From positions 1 to 39,751 of the forward strand of contig QMPZ01000002.1 of assembly GCA_003648815.1 (NCBI GenBank): a stretch of DNA of 39,751 nt. The letters are read 5' to 3'. Source of the DNA: Candidatus Aerophobota bacterium. Its GTDB lineage: Bacteria; Aerophobota; Aerophobia; Aerophobales; B47-G16. The notes beneath the pieces are model-generated. The model did not search any database, had not been told where the DNA came from, and saw nothing but the letters and a program-made list of their open reading frames with translations. Positions 8,092 to 16,064 of this stretch are shown here, piece by piece. The stretch's first letter is position 1, and each line of letters starts with the position of its first letter. The translations under genes were made by a program, and so were the position numbers.

Positions 8092-9234
8092 ATGCAGGGG
8101 CCTCGAGGAACTAAAAGAGAGGAGTTTGAAGAGGTCTTAAAACTGGTAAACTATGTATTTCGGGAAAGCAGGAATGAGCCGCCTAATATGGGAAAGTGGT
8201 ATCCGCTGATATTCAATTACGATAACCTGGAAAATATGCGCATTGTGCTGGAAGATGGTAAGGTCGTCTCTCACATTGGTATTTCCGAATCAAAGATAAT
8301 AGTTTATGGATGCACGACAAAACTCGGCAGCATTGGCTCCGTGTGCACCCATCCTGAATACAGGGGAAGGGGGCTTGCGAGCTTGCTCTTGAAGGATGCC
8401 ATGGAAAAACTGGACAGGGATGGGGTCGACATCATGCTGGTCTCCGGTGGACGCGGGCTTTATAGAAGAGCTGGTTGTGTGGAGGCAGGGATAATATATG
8501 AGTTTAGAGTTCCTCAGGATAAGTTAAAATGCTTTAATTTTTCAGATGTCGAGCTTTTCCCTTACAAGGAAGAATACTTAGAGGAGATAGTCAAGCTTTA
8601 TCAGGAGGAGCCGGTAAGGTTTCATCGCTCCTTAGAGGATTTCAGGATGATCTTGAGCACCGGTGCCGCTATGAATAGAAAAGCGCAGACCTTGTTGATC
8701 CGTAAGGATGAAAGGATCCTGGGCTATCTGGTATCTCAACTTCCCACACAAGAAGGGGAAAGAAAAGTTAGCTACATAGCTGAGTACTCAGGTGCAAGAG
8801 GGGCAATCCTTGATGCCATAGGATCTCTCTTTGACAGGTATGGTGTCCAGGAGCTGATCCTTAGCGTTCCCTTTTATGATGAAGAGTTTGTTTACCTGTG
8901 TCAGAGGATGGGTCTTGACTGGACTACGAAGAACATACCAGGCCACACAGTCAAGATAATAAACCTTCCCAGGCTTATGGAGAGGTTCTGCTCCTATCTT
9001 CAGGAGCGTTTAGGTAAAAAAGAAGCTGATCTTGTCAAATTTGCTCAGGAAGGTGACAGTTTCATCATCCAGCTTGGAAAAGAGCAGGCTGTCCTTGATC
9101 AGAAGATGTTTACTCAGATTGTGTTTGGTAACAAAGAGCCTAAGGTAGCTTTAAAAGTGAGCGAGAAGATATCAAAGATTTTGCGGAGCATCTTTCCTTT
9201 GCCGTTAGTTTGGCCGGGATTAAATTATGTATGA
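8092..9234 (+). CDS. GNAT family acetyltransferase, Eis-like architecture
   Basis: About 380 residues. The GNAT core is clear: GSIGSVCTHPEYRGRGLAS contains the acetyl-CoA pyrophosphate loop YRGRGLA, followed by a helix and GRGLYRRAGC. The length and a C-terminal region after about residue 290 suggest the multi-domain Eis-like plan, more diverged than the gene at 4362. The ATG at 8092 has GGGAGGA eight or nine bases upstream and does not overlap the previous gene; an in-frame start at 8056 would overlap it. No signal or membrane segment. The acceptor is unknown; an amino sugar or small amine is possible. Confidence 0.75.
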   Translation: MQGPRGTKREEFEEVLKLVNYVFRESRNEPPNMGKWYPLIFNYDNLENMRIVLEDGKVVSHIGISESKIIVYGCTTKLGSIGSVCTHPEYRGRGLASLLLKDAMEKLDRDGVDIMLVSGGRGLYRRAGCVEAGIIYEFRVPQDKLKCFNFSDVELFPYKEEYLEEIVKLYQEEPVRFHRSLEDFRMILSTGAAMNRKAQTLLIRKDERILGYLVSQLPTQEGERKVSYIAEYSGARGAILDAIGSLFDRYGVQELILSVPFYDEEFVYLCQRMGLDWTTKNIPGHTVKIINLPRLMERFCSYLQERLGKKEADLVKFAQEGDSFIIQLGKEQAVLDQKMFTQIVFGNKEPKVALKVSEKISKILRSIFPLPLVWPGLNYV

Positions 9235-9255
9235 ATTAAAAACTGGAGGTTTTCG

Positions 9256-10044
9256 ATGAAGAAAGGTATCTATATAGGAGGACTTCCAGAGGGGTATTCT
9301 TACCGAGAAAAATTTGAACTGGCTAAAAGAGCAGGATTTGATGGTGTTGAGGTTTCTACCGTTGAAAGCCAAAGCGAGCTGGAGGAAATTAAGAGAGCCT
9401 CAGAGGAGACAGGAGTAAAGGTTCCCTCAATTATGAATGAGGGTCACTGGCAGCATCCATTTTCCAGCAAGGACAGCTCGGACATCGAAAAGGCAATCTC
9501 AGGTATGAGAAGGTCCTTAGAATGCGCTGAGTTTTTGGGAGCAGATACTGTCCTTTTGGTTCCGGGGCTGGTAAAGGAGGATGTAACCTACGAGGAAGCC
9601 ATGAAAAACTCCGTAGCCAATATCAAGAGGATTATCCCTGAATATGAGGCAAAAGGAATATTTATCGGGATTGAAAATGTCTGGAATAAGTTTCTCTTAA
9701 GTCCCATAGAGTTTAAGGAATACGTAGATGGTTTCGGCAGCGATATCGTGAAGGCTTATTTTGATGTGGGCAACATCCTTCTTTATGGATATCCTGAGCA
9801 TTGGATAAGAAGCTTGGGAAAGCGCATAAAAAAAGTCCACCTGAAGGACTTTAGGCTTTCCTCAAAGTCCTTTGTCTACCTGTGGCAGGGTGATGTGAAC
9901 TGGAAGGCGGTGATGGAAGCCCTAAAAGAGGTTGGTTATGATGATTACCTGACTGCGGAGCTTCCGCCGGACAAAAGTGACCCGGAGGGAAGAGTTCACA
10001 AGATAAGCGAGGATATGGACAGGATAATGAATCTGTTAAAATGA
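9256..10044 (+). CDS. TIM-barrel sugar phosphate isomerase/epimerase
   Basis: A 262-residue xylose-isomerase-like TIM barrel, closer to the L-ribulose/hexulose-5-phosphate 3-epimerase subgroup than to the paralogue at 3517. Motifs: FDGVEVS, GIENVWNKFLLSP (metal glutamate), AYFDVGN (aspartate), KVHLKDF (histidine), GDVNW, and LTAEL (second glutamate). It has a TGGAGG site upstream. It is followed by a 24-bp hairpin and then by the zinc polyol dehydrogenase. The reaction is likely ketose epimerisation or isomerisation, or cleavage of a keto-glycoside; the substrate is not determinable. Confidence 0.8.
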   Translation: MKKGIYIGGLPEGYSYREKFELAKRAGFDGVEVSTVESQSELEEIKRASEETGVKVPSIMNEGHWQHPFSSKDSSDIEKAISGMRRSLECAEFLGADTVLLVPGLVKEDVTYEEAMKNSVANIKRIIPEYEAKGIFIGIENVWNKFLLSPIEFKEYVDGFGSDIVKAYFDVGNILLYGYPEHWIRSLGKRIKKVHLKDFRLSSKSFVYLWQGDVNWKAVMEALKEVGYDDYLTAELPPDKSDPEGRVHKISEDMDRIMNLLK

Positions 10045-10055
10045 GATGAAGAAAT

Positions 10056-10079
10056 GGGTGAGAAAAGGAGCTCTCACCC
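10056..10079 (+). other. 8-bp-stem hairpin with SD-like loop
   Basis: GGGTGAGA pairs perfectly with TCTCACCC, with an 8-base loop that includes AAAGGAG. It begins 11 bp after the isomerase stop codon. No T-run follows, so it is not a classic intrinsic terminator. It may protect the mRNA 3' end or present a ribosome site for the short frame downstream. Confidence 0.5.
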
Positions 10080-10160
10080 GAGGACCTTTTGCTGGAGACA
10101 TATTGCGACAGTGTAGAGGAAGCTGAGGAGCTTTTAGAAAGGGTGAAGAGGTGGGCCTGA
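10062..10160 (+). pseudogene. possible gene remnant or mini-ORF
   Basis: An open frame of 32 codons ending in TGA at 10158, reading as a strongly helical, acidic tail (SPEDLLLETY, then SVEEAEELLERVKRWA). The composition looks like a genuine protein C-terminus, but the frame closes upstream at a stop (10059-10061) with no ATG; TTG at 10089 is the only start-like codon. It could be the tail of a deleted gene or a tiny real peptide. I do not recognise the family. Confidence 0.3.
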
Positions 10161-10196
10161 GAAAGACTTAAGTTAGGGAGAAGGAGGAAGGTGAAG

Positions 10197-11213
10197 ATGA
10201 GAGCTATGTATCTTGAAAGACCCGGAAAAATAGTGGAAAAGAAGATACGGGAGCCTTCTCCAAAGGAAGGAGAGGTTCTGGTGAGGATAAGATCAGTGGG
10301 CGTGTGCGGTTCTGACATACATTACTACCAGGAGGGAAGGATAGGCAAGTTTGTGGTGAGAAGACCCCTTATCTTAGGGCATGAGTGTTCAGGAGAGGTT
10401 GTGGAGGTGGGAAAGAAAGTTGATGACCTTAAAGTGGGAGATAGGGTAGCCTTGGAGCCGGGAATTCCCTGCAGAATGTGCGAGCATTGTAAGAGCGGAA
10501 GGTATAATCTTTGTTCGAAAATTAGATTTATGGCCACTCCTCCCATAGATGGTGCTTTCGTGGAATATGTCGCCCATCCGGCGGATTTTGCCTTTAAGAT
10601 TCCTCGGAAAATAAGCTTTGATGAGGCAGCCTTATTTGAACCCTTAGCGGTGGGACTGTATGCCGCAGAAAGGGCCAGGATCAAGCCTACAGATAAGGTC
10701 CTCATCTTAGGAGCCGGACCTATAGGCCTTACCACCTTGCAGGCAGTCCGATGCATGAGGGGAGTTGAGGTGAGCGTCATCGACCTTTATGAGTTCAGGC
10801 TGGCCAAGGCTAAGGAACTGGGTGCGGATGAGGTGATCAACCCTAAGGAGGAGGATATCTGGAAGAAGCTGAGCTCCAGCTTTGACGTCGTCTTCGAGAC
10901 AGCGGGAAGCGCAGTTACCGTAAAGCAGACGGTAAAACTGGCCAAGGAAGGTGGAAGGGTGATTCTGGTGGGTCTGCCAGGTGAGGATGAGATAGCTCTG
11001 GATACAAAGCAGATTGTCTTTAAGGAACTGGATGTCCTGGGAATGCACAGGTATGCGAACATGTATCCTCGAGCCGTAAAGCTGACCCAGGAGGGCAGCA
11101 TAAACCTTAAGACCCTTATAACGCATAGGTTTTCCTTCGAGGAGACGGAAAAGGCCTTAAAGTTTGCCCGGGACAACAAGGATTCCTGTATAAAGGTGAT
11201 CGTGCGGATCTGA
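10197..11213 (+). CDS. zinc-dependent polyol (sorbitol/xylitol-type) dehydrogenase
   Basis: A 338-residue medium-chain dehydrogenase with complete zinc sites. Catalytic ligands are the cysteine of VCGSDIHYY, the histidine of LGHE, and the glutamate in FEPLA. The structural zinc loop is CRMCEHCKSGRYNLC. The stretch HYYQEGRIG to GHE matches the sorbitol/xylitol dehydrogenase group. The Rossmann part shows GAGPIGL and an acidic residue in VIDLY, consistent with NAD. I prefer the ATG at 10197 (AGGAGG 9 bases upstream) to the GTG at 10191. It converts a polyol to a ketose, or oxidises a sugar, and could feed the TIM-barrel isomerase upstream. It converges on tsaD with a 20-bp gap and no visible terminator. 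Confidence 0.85.
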   Translation: MRAMYLERPGKIVEKKIREPSPKEGEVLVRIRSVGVCGSDIHYYQEGRIGKFVVRRPLILGHECSGEVVEVGKKVDDLKVGDRVALEPGIPCRMCEHCKSGRYNLCSKIRFMATPPIDGAFVEYVAHPADFAFKIPRKISFDEAALFEPLAVGLYAAERARIKPTDKVLILGAGPIGLTTLQAVRCMRGVEVSVIDLYEFRLAKAKELGADEVINPKEEDIWKKLSSSFDVVFETAGSAVTVKQTVKLAKEGGRVILVGLPGEDEIALDTKQIVFKELDVLGMHRYANMYPRAVKLTQEGSINLKTLITHRFSFEETEKALKFARDNKDSCIKVIVRI

Positions 11214-11233
11214 AAAGACAAAAGAAAAATTGG

Positions 11234-12232
11234 TCAGAAACTTAAGTTAGGTCTGGCATCTAAGGAGAGGGGGGAGAGTCTACCTTCTTTTACCTTGGGA
11301 TATGCACAGGCAGCTATCATAGCTGCGTTGTCGGTACAAAGCTCTAAGGAGGGGAAAAAGACCTTTAAATCATTGGGCTTTTTCCTTTCTATGAAGGAAC
11401 GAAGAAACAGGTTGGCAGAAACACCCCCTCCTAAGATTACCTGTTTTACTCCCTTCAAGCGAACTGCTTTGAGCAGCCTTTCTGTGAGCATCTGGGCCAC
11501 TTTCATCTGAAAGCTGGCGGCCAAATCTGGGACGGGAACAGGATCTCCTTTTTCCTCCAGCTTCTTTACGTAATATAATATAGCTGTCTTTATTCCACTG
11601 AAACTAAAATCCAGGGTATCTTCCTTAAAACGAACCAGAGGGAGGTCTATGGATTGAGGATCTCCCCGCCTGGCTACTTTCTCGATTATCGGTCCTCCAG
11701 GATAACCTAACCTGAGAATCTTAGCTACCTTATCGAAGGCCTCCCCTACGGCATCGTCCCTGGTGGTACCTAAGGGATAGTATCTTCCCTCCCTGTCCAA
11801 GTAGACCAGATCGGTGTGTCCCCCGGAGATGACCAGGCCCACCAGGGGGGATTTGATCTCGGGATGTTCAAGGAAGTTGGCGTAAAGATGTGCCTCTAAG
11901 TGATTAATGCCTACAAAGGGCAACTTCAGGGCATAAGCTATTCCCTTGGCCACGGTCAATCCCACGAGGAGAGACCCTAAGAGTCCCGGTCCGTAGGTGG
12001 CGGCGATGGCATCCAGGTCCGTTAACTTTATACCAGCTTTTTCCAAAGATTCCTCGATTACAGGGATGATCATCTCCAGATGCTTTCTCGAAGCAATCTC
12101 CGGGACCACTCCCCAAAACTTTCGGTGTAGCTTCACTTGAGAAGATACCACGTTGGAGAGGATGTTTCTACCATCCTCCACCACCGCCGCTGATGTCTCG
12201 TCGCAGGATGTCTCTATTCCCAGGATAAGCAT
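11234..12232 (-). CDS. tsaD: tRNA N6-adenosine threonylcarbamoyltransferase
   Basis: About 332 residues, normal length for TsaD (Gcp/YgjD/Kae1), the enzyme that transfers threonylcarbamoyl to A37 of ANN-decoding tRNAs with TsaB and TsaE. The ASKHA fold opens with GIETSCDETSAAVV. The metal ligands HLEAH are at about 111-115, and GPGLLGSLLVGLTVAKG and GGVSAN are also present. The ATG at 12232 has AAGGAAG upstream; a longer frame to 12274 would overlap lpd. Lpd ends 10 bp upstream, so the two are probably one operon. Essential in most bacteria. tsaB and tsaE are not in the window. Confidence 0.95.
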   Translation of the reverse strand: MLILGIETSCDETSAAVVEDGRNILSNVVSSQVKLHRKFWGVVPEIASRKHLEMIIPVIEESLEKAGIKLTDLDAIAATYGPGLLGSLLVGLTVAKGIAYALKLPFVGINHLEAHLYANFLEHPEIKSPLVGLVISGGHTDLVYLDREGRYYPLGTTRDDAVGEAFDKVAKILRLGYPGGPIIEKVARRGDPQSIDLPLVRFKEDTLDFSFSGIKTAILYYVKKLEEKGDPVPVPDLAASFQMKVAQMLTERLLKAVRLKGVKQVILGGGVSANLFLRSFIERKKPNDLKVFFPSLELCTDNAAMIAACAYPKVKEGRLSPLSLDARPNLSF

Positions 12233-12242
12233 AGCATCTTCC

Positions 12243-13622
12243 TTAAATTGAGTGAATGGATTTTCCCTGAGCACTGAGAGCAGCTTCCATGATGGCCTCG
12301 GATAAGGTGGGATGGGCGTGGATGGTCTGGTCCAATTTTTCTACATCGATACCCCATTTGATGGCCAGGGCCATCTCATGAATGAGTTCGGTGGCCTGAG
12401 GTCCTATAATCTGTGCTCCTAAAATTTTTTTCCCTTCTGTAACTATCTGGACAAATCCCGTTGTCTCTCCCATAGCCTGTGCTTTCCCGTTGGCAGAGAA
12501 TGCAAACCTGCCTATCTTCACCTTTATCCCCTTTTCCTCTGCCTCATCAGGACTCAGTCCAACCGTCCCTATTTGAGGAAGAGTGAAGATACAATGAGGA
12601 ACGGCGCTGTAGTCCATCCTGGAGTTTATCCCCAAGGCATTCTCTACGGCAACTATTCCCTCCTTGGAGGCTACGTGGGCAAGCAGAGGCTCTCCGATGA
12701 CATCCCCTGCCGCATAAACCCCCTCAACGCTGGTCTCCATTCGTTCATTGACCTTGATGTTTCCCTTCTCGTCAACTTCTAAATCCAACCTTTCCAGACC
12801 AAGCTCTTGCGTATCAGGCACCCTGCCTATACAGATGAGGATTCTGTCAACTTCAAGTTCCTCGCCGTTTTCCAGTCTTGCGACAAGACCATCTTCTCGG
12901 TACTCGGTTATCTTTTCCAGTTTGGTCCCGGTGAGAACCTTTATTCCCCTTTTTTGAAAGATTCTTTCCAGCTGCTGGGAAACTCTTTTGTCCTCTGCAG
13001 GTAGAATCTGATTCATCATCTCCACCATGGTGATCCTGCTTCCCAGGCTGGAGAAGATGGTGCCGAGCTCGCAGCCGATCACTCCGGCTCCGACGATGAG
13101 GAGGCTTTGGGGTGCCTTGTCAAGTTTTAACGCCTCCTCGCTGGTCAAAACTTGGGGATGAGAAGCATCGATGAATGAGGGGATGAGAGGTCTGGAGCCT
13201 GTGGCGATGATGACTTTCTTGGCCTCAATTTCCTCTACCCCACCTGGGGTATCTATTTTGATTCTGTGAGGTGAAAGAAATTGTGCTCTTCCCTGAACCA
13301 GGCTAATCTTGTTTGCCCTGAGAAGATAATGAACCCCTCTTCGAAGCTGGTCCACTATCCTGTCCTTTCGCCTCACCATTGAAGAAAGATTTGGCCTTAC
13401 CTTGTCTACTTCAAGGCCAAACTCCTGCGCTCTTCTGGCAAGGTTTAAGACCTCAACAGAGGAAAGAAGTGATTTGGTGGGAATGCAACCTCTATTAAGA
13501 CAGGTCCCTCCCACCGTATTTTTTTCCACCAGGACAGTCTCAGCGCCGAGTTGACTGGCCCTGATGGCAGCTACATAGCCGGCTGGGCCAGCACCGATGA
13601 TTACGAGTTCTGCTTTTCTCAT
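12243..13622 (-). CDS. lpdA: dihydrolipoyl dehydrogenase
   Basis: A 459-residue flavoprotein disulfide reductase, normal length. FAD site GAGPAG at 10-15; redox-active disulfide in GGTCLNRGCIP (C41 and C46); NAD site GAGVIGCELG; second FAD motif YAAGDV; and the catalytic pair in HPTLSE (H437, E442) contributed to the partner subunit. It reoxidises the lipoyl groups of 2-oxoacid dehydrogenases or the glycine cleavage system. None of those complexes is encoded here; the only operon partner is tsaD. It is divergent from recJ, sharing the 167-bp region 13623-13789. Confidence 0.92.
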   Translation of the reverse strand: MRKAELVIIGAGPAGYVAAIRASQLGAETVLVEKNTVGGTCLNRGCIPTKSLLSSVEVLNLARRAQEFGLEVDKVRPNLSSMVRRKDRIVDQLRRGVHYLLRANKISLVQGRAQFLSPHRIKIDTPGGVEEIEAKKVIIATGSRPLIPSFIDASHPQVLTSEEALKLDKAPQSLLIVGAGVIGCELGTIFSSLGSRITMVEMMNQILPAEDKRVSQQLERIFQKRGIKVLTGTKLEKITEYREDGLVARLENGEELEVDRILICIGRVPDTQELGLERLDLEVDEKGNIKVNERMETSVEGVYAAGDVIGEPLLAHVASKEGIVAVENALGINSRMDYSAVPHCIFTLPQIGTVGLSPDEAEEKGIKVKIGRFAFSANGKAQAMGETTGFVQIVTEGKKILGAQIIGPQATELIHEMALAIKWGIDVEKLDQTIHAHPTLSEAIMEAALSAQGKSIHSI

Positions 13623-13667
13623 CGTTCTCTCCCTTAATTTTGACTCGATATGACTGTTTTTTTCAAA

Positions 13668-13697
13668 AACTTAGCAGAGTTTTTAAAGGTAGTCAAC
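13668..13697 (-). promoter_or_regulatory. weak candidate promoter for lpd-tsaD
   Basis: On the minus strand TTGACT (13692-13697) is followed after 18 bp by TAAGTT (13668-13673), upstream of the lpd start. The -35 box is good but the -10 match is poor, so this is a tentative call. Confidence 0.25.
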
Positions 13698-13735
13698 ATT
13701 TTCTAAATTGGGACACTTTTTAGAGGATGGAAGAT

Positions 13736-13763
13736 TGACTTCTTTTTTGAATTATCCTATAAT
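13736..13763 (+). promoter_or_regulatory. sigma70-type promoter for recJ-apt-coaBC
   Basis: TTGACT at 13736-13741 and a perfect TATAAT at 13758-13763 separated by 16 bp. The predicted start of transcription near 13770 leaves a leader of about 20 bases containing AAAGGGG, a fitting ribosome site for the ATG at 13790. Confidence 0.75.
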
Positions 13764-13789
13764 TTCTTTGAAAGGGGATAACTTATTTT

Positions 13790-15499
13790 ATGATGAAAAG
13801 AAGGTGGATCGTTAAAGAGCCATTAAATCAGGATTTAGCTACCTTTCTTTCCAGAAGCTGGAACCTTTCTCCAGTTATGGTTCAGCTTTTACATAATCGG
13901 GGAATAGAGGAAGGTGAGGTCGAGCAATTTCTTCATCCTTCTTTAAAAGACCTGCACAGTCCCTTCTTGATGAAGGGGATGGAGAGGGCAACCGAGAGAA
14001 TTCTTAAAGCGTTTTCACGCAGGGAGAGGATTCTTATCTTTGGCGACTACGACGTGGACGGTATTACCGCCACCTCTCTTTTGTCACTCTTTTTAAGGGA
14101 CCTGGGAGTTTCCGCTTATTTTTACATCCCCCAGAGAAAAGAGGAAGGATACGGTTTGAACAGGAGTGCTATAGATAAGGCAGCCAGCAAAGGGATTGAC
14201 CTTATCATCACCTGTGATTGCGGAACTTCCTCTTTTGAGGAGGTAAAATACGCCAGAAGGTTGGGTATAGAGGTGATAGTTACCGATCACCACCGGGTCA
14301 GGAACGTCCTCCCCTCTTCCTTGATCGTCATCAATCCTGACCAGCCTGACTGTTCCTATCCCTTTAAGAAATTGGCTGGAGTAGGAGTTGCCTTCAAATT
14401 AGCTCAAGCCCTGAGAGAAAGGCTTTCTCCTGAGGAAAAGGTGGACCTTTATAAATATCTGGATCTGGTCGCCATAGGGACCATAGCTGATCTGGTTCCC
14501 TTAAGGGGTGAGAACAGGGTATTGGTAAAGTTGGGTCTGGAGCATCTTCAACATACCTCTAATGTAGGCCTTAGGGCATTGATCGAGGCAACCGGCCTTT
14601 CCGGAAGAGAAATTGGAGAGAGGGAGGTGGGGTTTGTCCTTGCCCCCAGGCTTAATGCCTGTGGCCGTCTTTCCTTAGCAAAAAAGGGAGTAAAACTTCT
14701 TCTTTGCACCTCTTCAGGACAAGCTTTCAGGCTTGCTCAGGAGCTGAACAGGGAAAACAGCGAGCGTCAGAGGATAGAGGAGAGAATGTGCCGAGAGGCC
14801 GAAGAGCTCCTGGCAAAAAAAGAAGAAGCGGTAATTGTCCTTGCTAAGGAGGGATGGCATCCGGGAGTGATAGGTCTGGTGGCCTCTTACCTTAAGGAAA
14901 GGTATTTTCGCCCCATTATTATCTTTTCCCGGGATGGCGATGTGGCCAGAGGTTCGGCGAGAAGCATTCCTGAGTTTCCCATATTTGAAGCTCTGAAGGA
15001 ATGCAGCGATCTGCTCCTCAGTTTTGGAGGTCATAAGATGGCCGCCGGAATGGACATCCGGGTGGAGAACATAGATAAACTGGAAAGAAGGTTGAATGAG
15101 CTGGCCAGGCAAATGCTAAGCCCGGAGGATCTAACCCCTTCCTATCTTATAGATGCTAAGATAGGCTTAGAGGAGCTGAACGAGAAAGTCTTTGAGGAGT
15201 TAGAACTTCTTCCTCCCTATGGTGTGGAGAATCCCGTTCCTCTTTTTCTGAGCGAGGACCTACGTCTTTCCTCACCAGTCAAAGTGGTGGGTAGAGGTTG
15301 TTTTAGAACGTCTTTAAGCTCTGGTAAAGGCAAGGTGAGCTTTGAGGCCATTGGATTTGGTCTGGCTAGGTACGAGGAGGAAATGCTAATTTCAGGTGAG
15401 GTGGATGTGGTCTTTACCCCCCGTATAAATCGATGGAAGGGCGAGAAGATCTATCAGCTTGAAATTAAGGATTGGCGATCTTCTAATGCTACCACTTAA
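13790..15499 (+). CDS. recJ: single-stranded-DNA-specific exonuclease RecJ
   Basis: A 569-residue DHH/DHHA1 phosphoesterase, the usual size for RecJ, which degrades single-stranded DNA 5' to 3' in recombination and mismatch repair. Catalytic motifs are in order: GDYDVDG at 85-91, CDCG at 142-145, TDHH at 165-168, VAIGTIADLVPL, the DHHA1 motif FGGHKMAAGM, and a C-terminal OB-like part. GWHPGVIG is also typical. Start at the first of two tandem ATGs. It heads an operon with apt (30 bp later) and coaBC; RecJ-apt neighbourhood is common in bacteria. Confidence 0.95.
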   Translation: MMKRRWIVKEPLNQDLATFLSRSWNLSPVMVQLLHNRGIEEGEVEQFLHPSLKDLHSPFLMKGMERATERILKAFSRRERILIFGDYDVDGITATSLLSLFLRDLGVSAYFYIPQRKEEGYGLNRSAIDKAASKGIDLIITCDCGTSSFEEVKYARRLGIEVIVTDHHRVRNVLPSSLIVINPDQPDCSYPFKKLAGVGVAFKLAQALRERLSPEEKVDLYKYLDLVAIGTIADLVPLRGENRVLVKLGLEHLQHTSNVGLRALIEATGLSGREIGEREVGFVLAPRLNACGRLSLAKKGVKLLLCTSSGQAFRLAQELNRENSERQRIEERMCREAEELLAKKEEAVIVLAKEGWHPGVIGLVASYLKERYFRPIIIFSRDGDVARGSARSIPEFPIFEALKECSDLLLSFGGHKMAAGMDIRVENIDKLERRLNELARQMLSPEDLTPSYLIDAKIGLEELNEKVFEELELLPPYGVENPVPLFLSEDLRLSSPVKVVGRGCFRTSLSSGKGKVSFEAIGFGLARYEEEMLISGEVDVVFTPRINRWKGEKIYQLEIKDWRSSNATT

Positions 15500-15529
15500 G
15501 AACTATCTTACTTATTTAAGGAGAGGAAG

Positions 15530-16045
15530 ATGGAAAAGTTAGCAAAGAAGATCAGAAATATACCGGACTTTCCCAAGAAGGGAATTTTGTTCAGGGATAT
15601 CACTCCGCTTTTGCAGGATCCTTCTTCCTTTAGGAGGGCTGTTGACCTTTTATCCAGGCATTACCAGGGAAAGGAACTTGATCTGGTGGTCAGCGTGGAA
15701 GCTCGCGGCTTCATCTTAGGGGCACCTCTTGCCTACAAACTTGGCCTGGGGTTTGTACCCGTCCGAAAGCCGGGAAAACTTCCCTATAAGGTGGAAAGAA
15801 CCACCTATGAGCTGGAATATGGACAGGACACAATAGAGATACATCAGGATGCTATCAGAAGGGGGGATAGGGTCCTGGTCTTCGATGACCTTTTGGCTAC
15901 AGGGGGAACAGCGAGGGGAATCTGTGACCTGGTGGAAAAGTTAGGAGGGAAAATAGCCGGGGTTTGTTTTTTGATCGAGCTGACGTCCCTGAAAGGAAGA
16001 GATAAGCTTAAGGAATACGATGTCTTTTCCCTCATTAAGTTTTAA
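15530..16045 (+). CDS. apt: adenine phosphoribosyltransferase
   Basis: 171 residues, normal for Apt, the salvage enzyme that makes AMP from adenine and PRPP. The N-terminal FPKKGILFRDITPLL is a family signature; the PRPP-binding loop VLVFDDLLATGGTA is at 115-128; SVEARGFILG supplies the base/PRPP side. AGGAG precedes the ATG. It lies 30 bp after recJ and 19 bp before coaBC, all co-oriented. Confidence 0.95.
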   Translation: MEKLAKKIRNIPDFPKKGILFRDITPLLQDPSSFRRAVDLLSRHYQGKELDLVVSVEARGFILGAPLAYKLGLGFVPVRKPGKLPYKVERTTYELEYGQDTIEIHQDAIRRGDRVLVFDDLLATGGTARGICDLVEKLGGKIAGVCFLIELTSLKGRDKLKEYDVFSLIKF

Positions 16046-16064
16046 AGGGAGGATACCTTCGTAA

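Noticed and set aside
9851..10318. A 155-codon minus-strand frame spanning the gap before the polyol dehydrogenase
   Set aside because: It overlaps two conserved genes in antisense, with serine/proline-rich low-complexity residues typical of shadow frames.
10168..11250. Direct repeat ACTTAAGTTAG on both sides of the polyol dehydrogenase
   Set aside because: The right copy encodes the last TsaD residues, and the core CTTAAG is a short palindrome; it is probably chance, not a target-site duplication.
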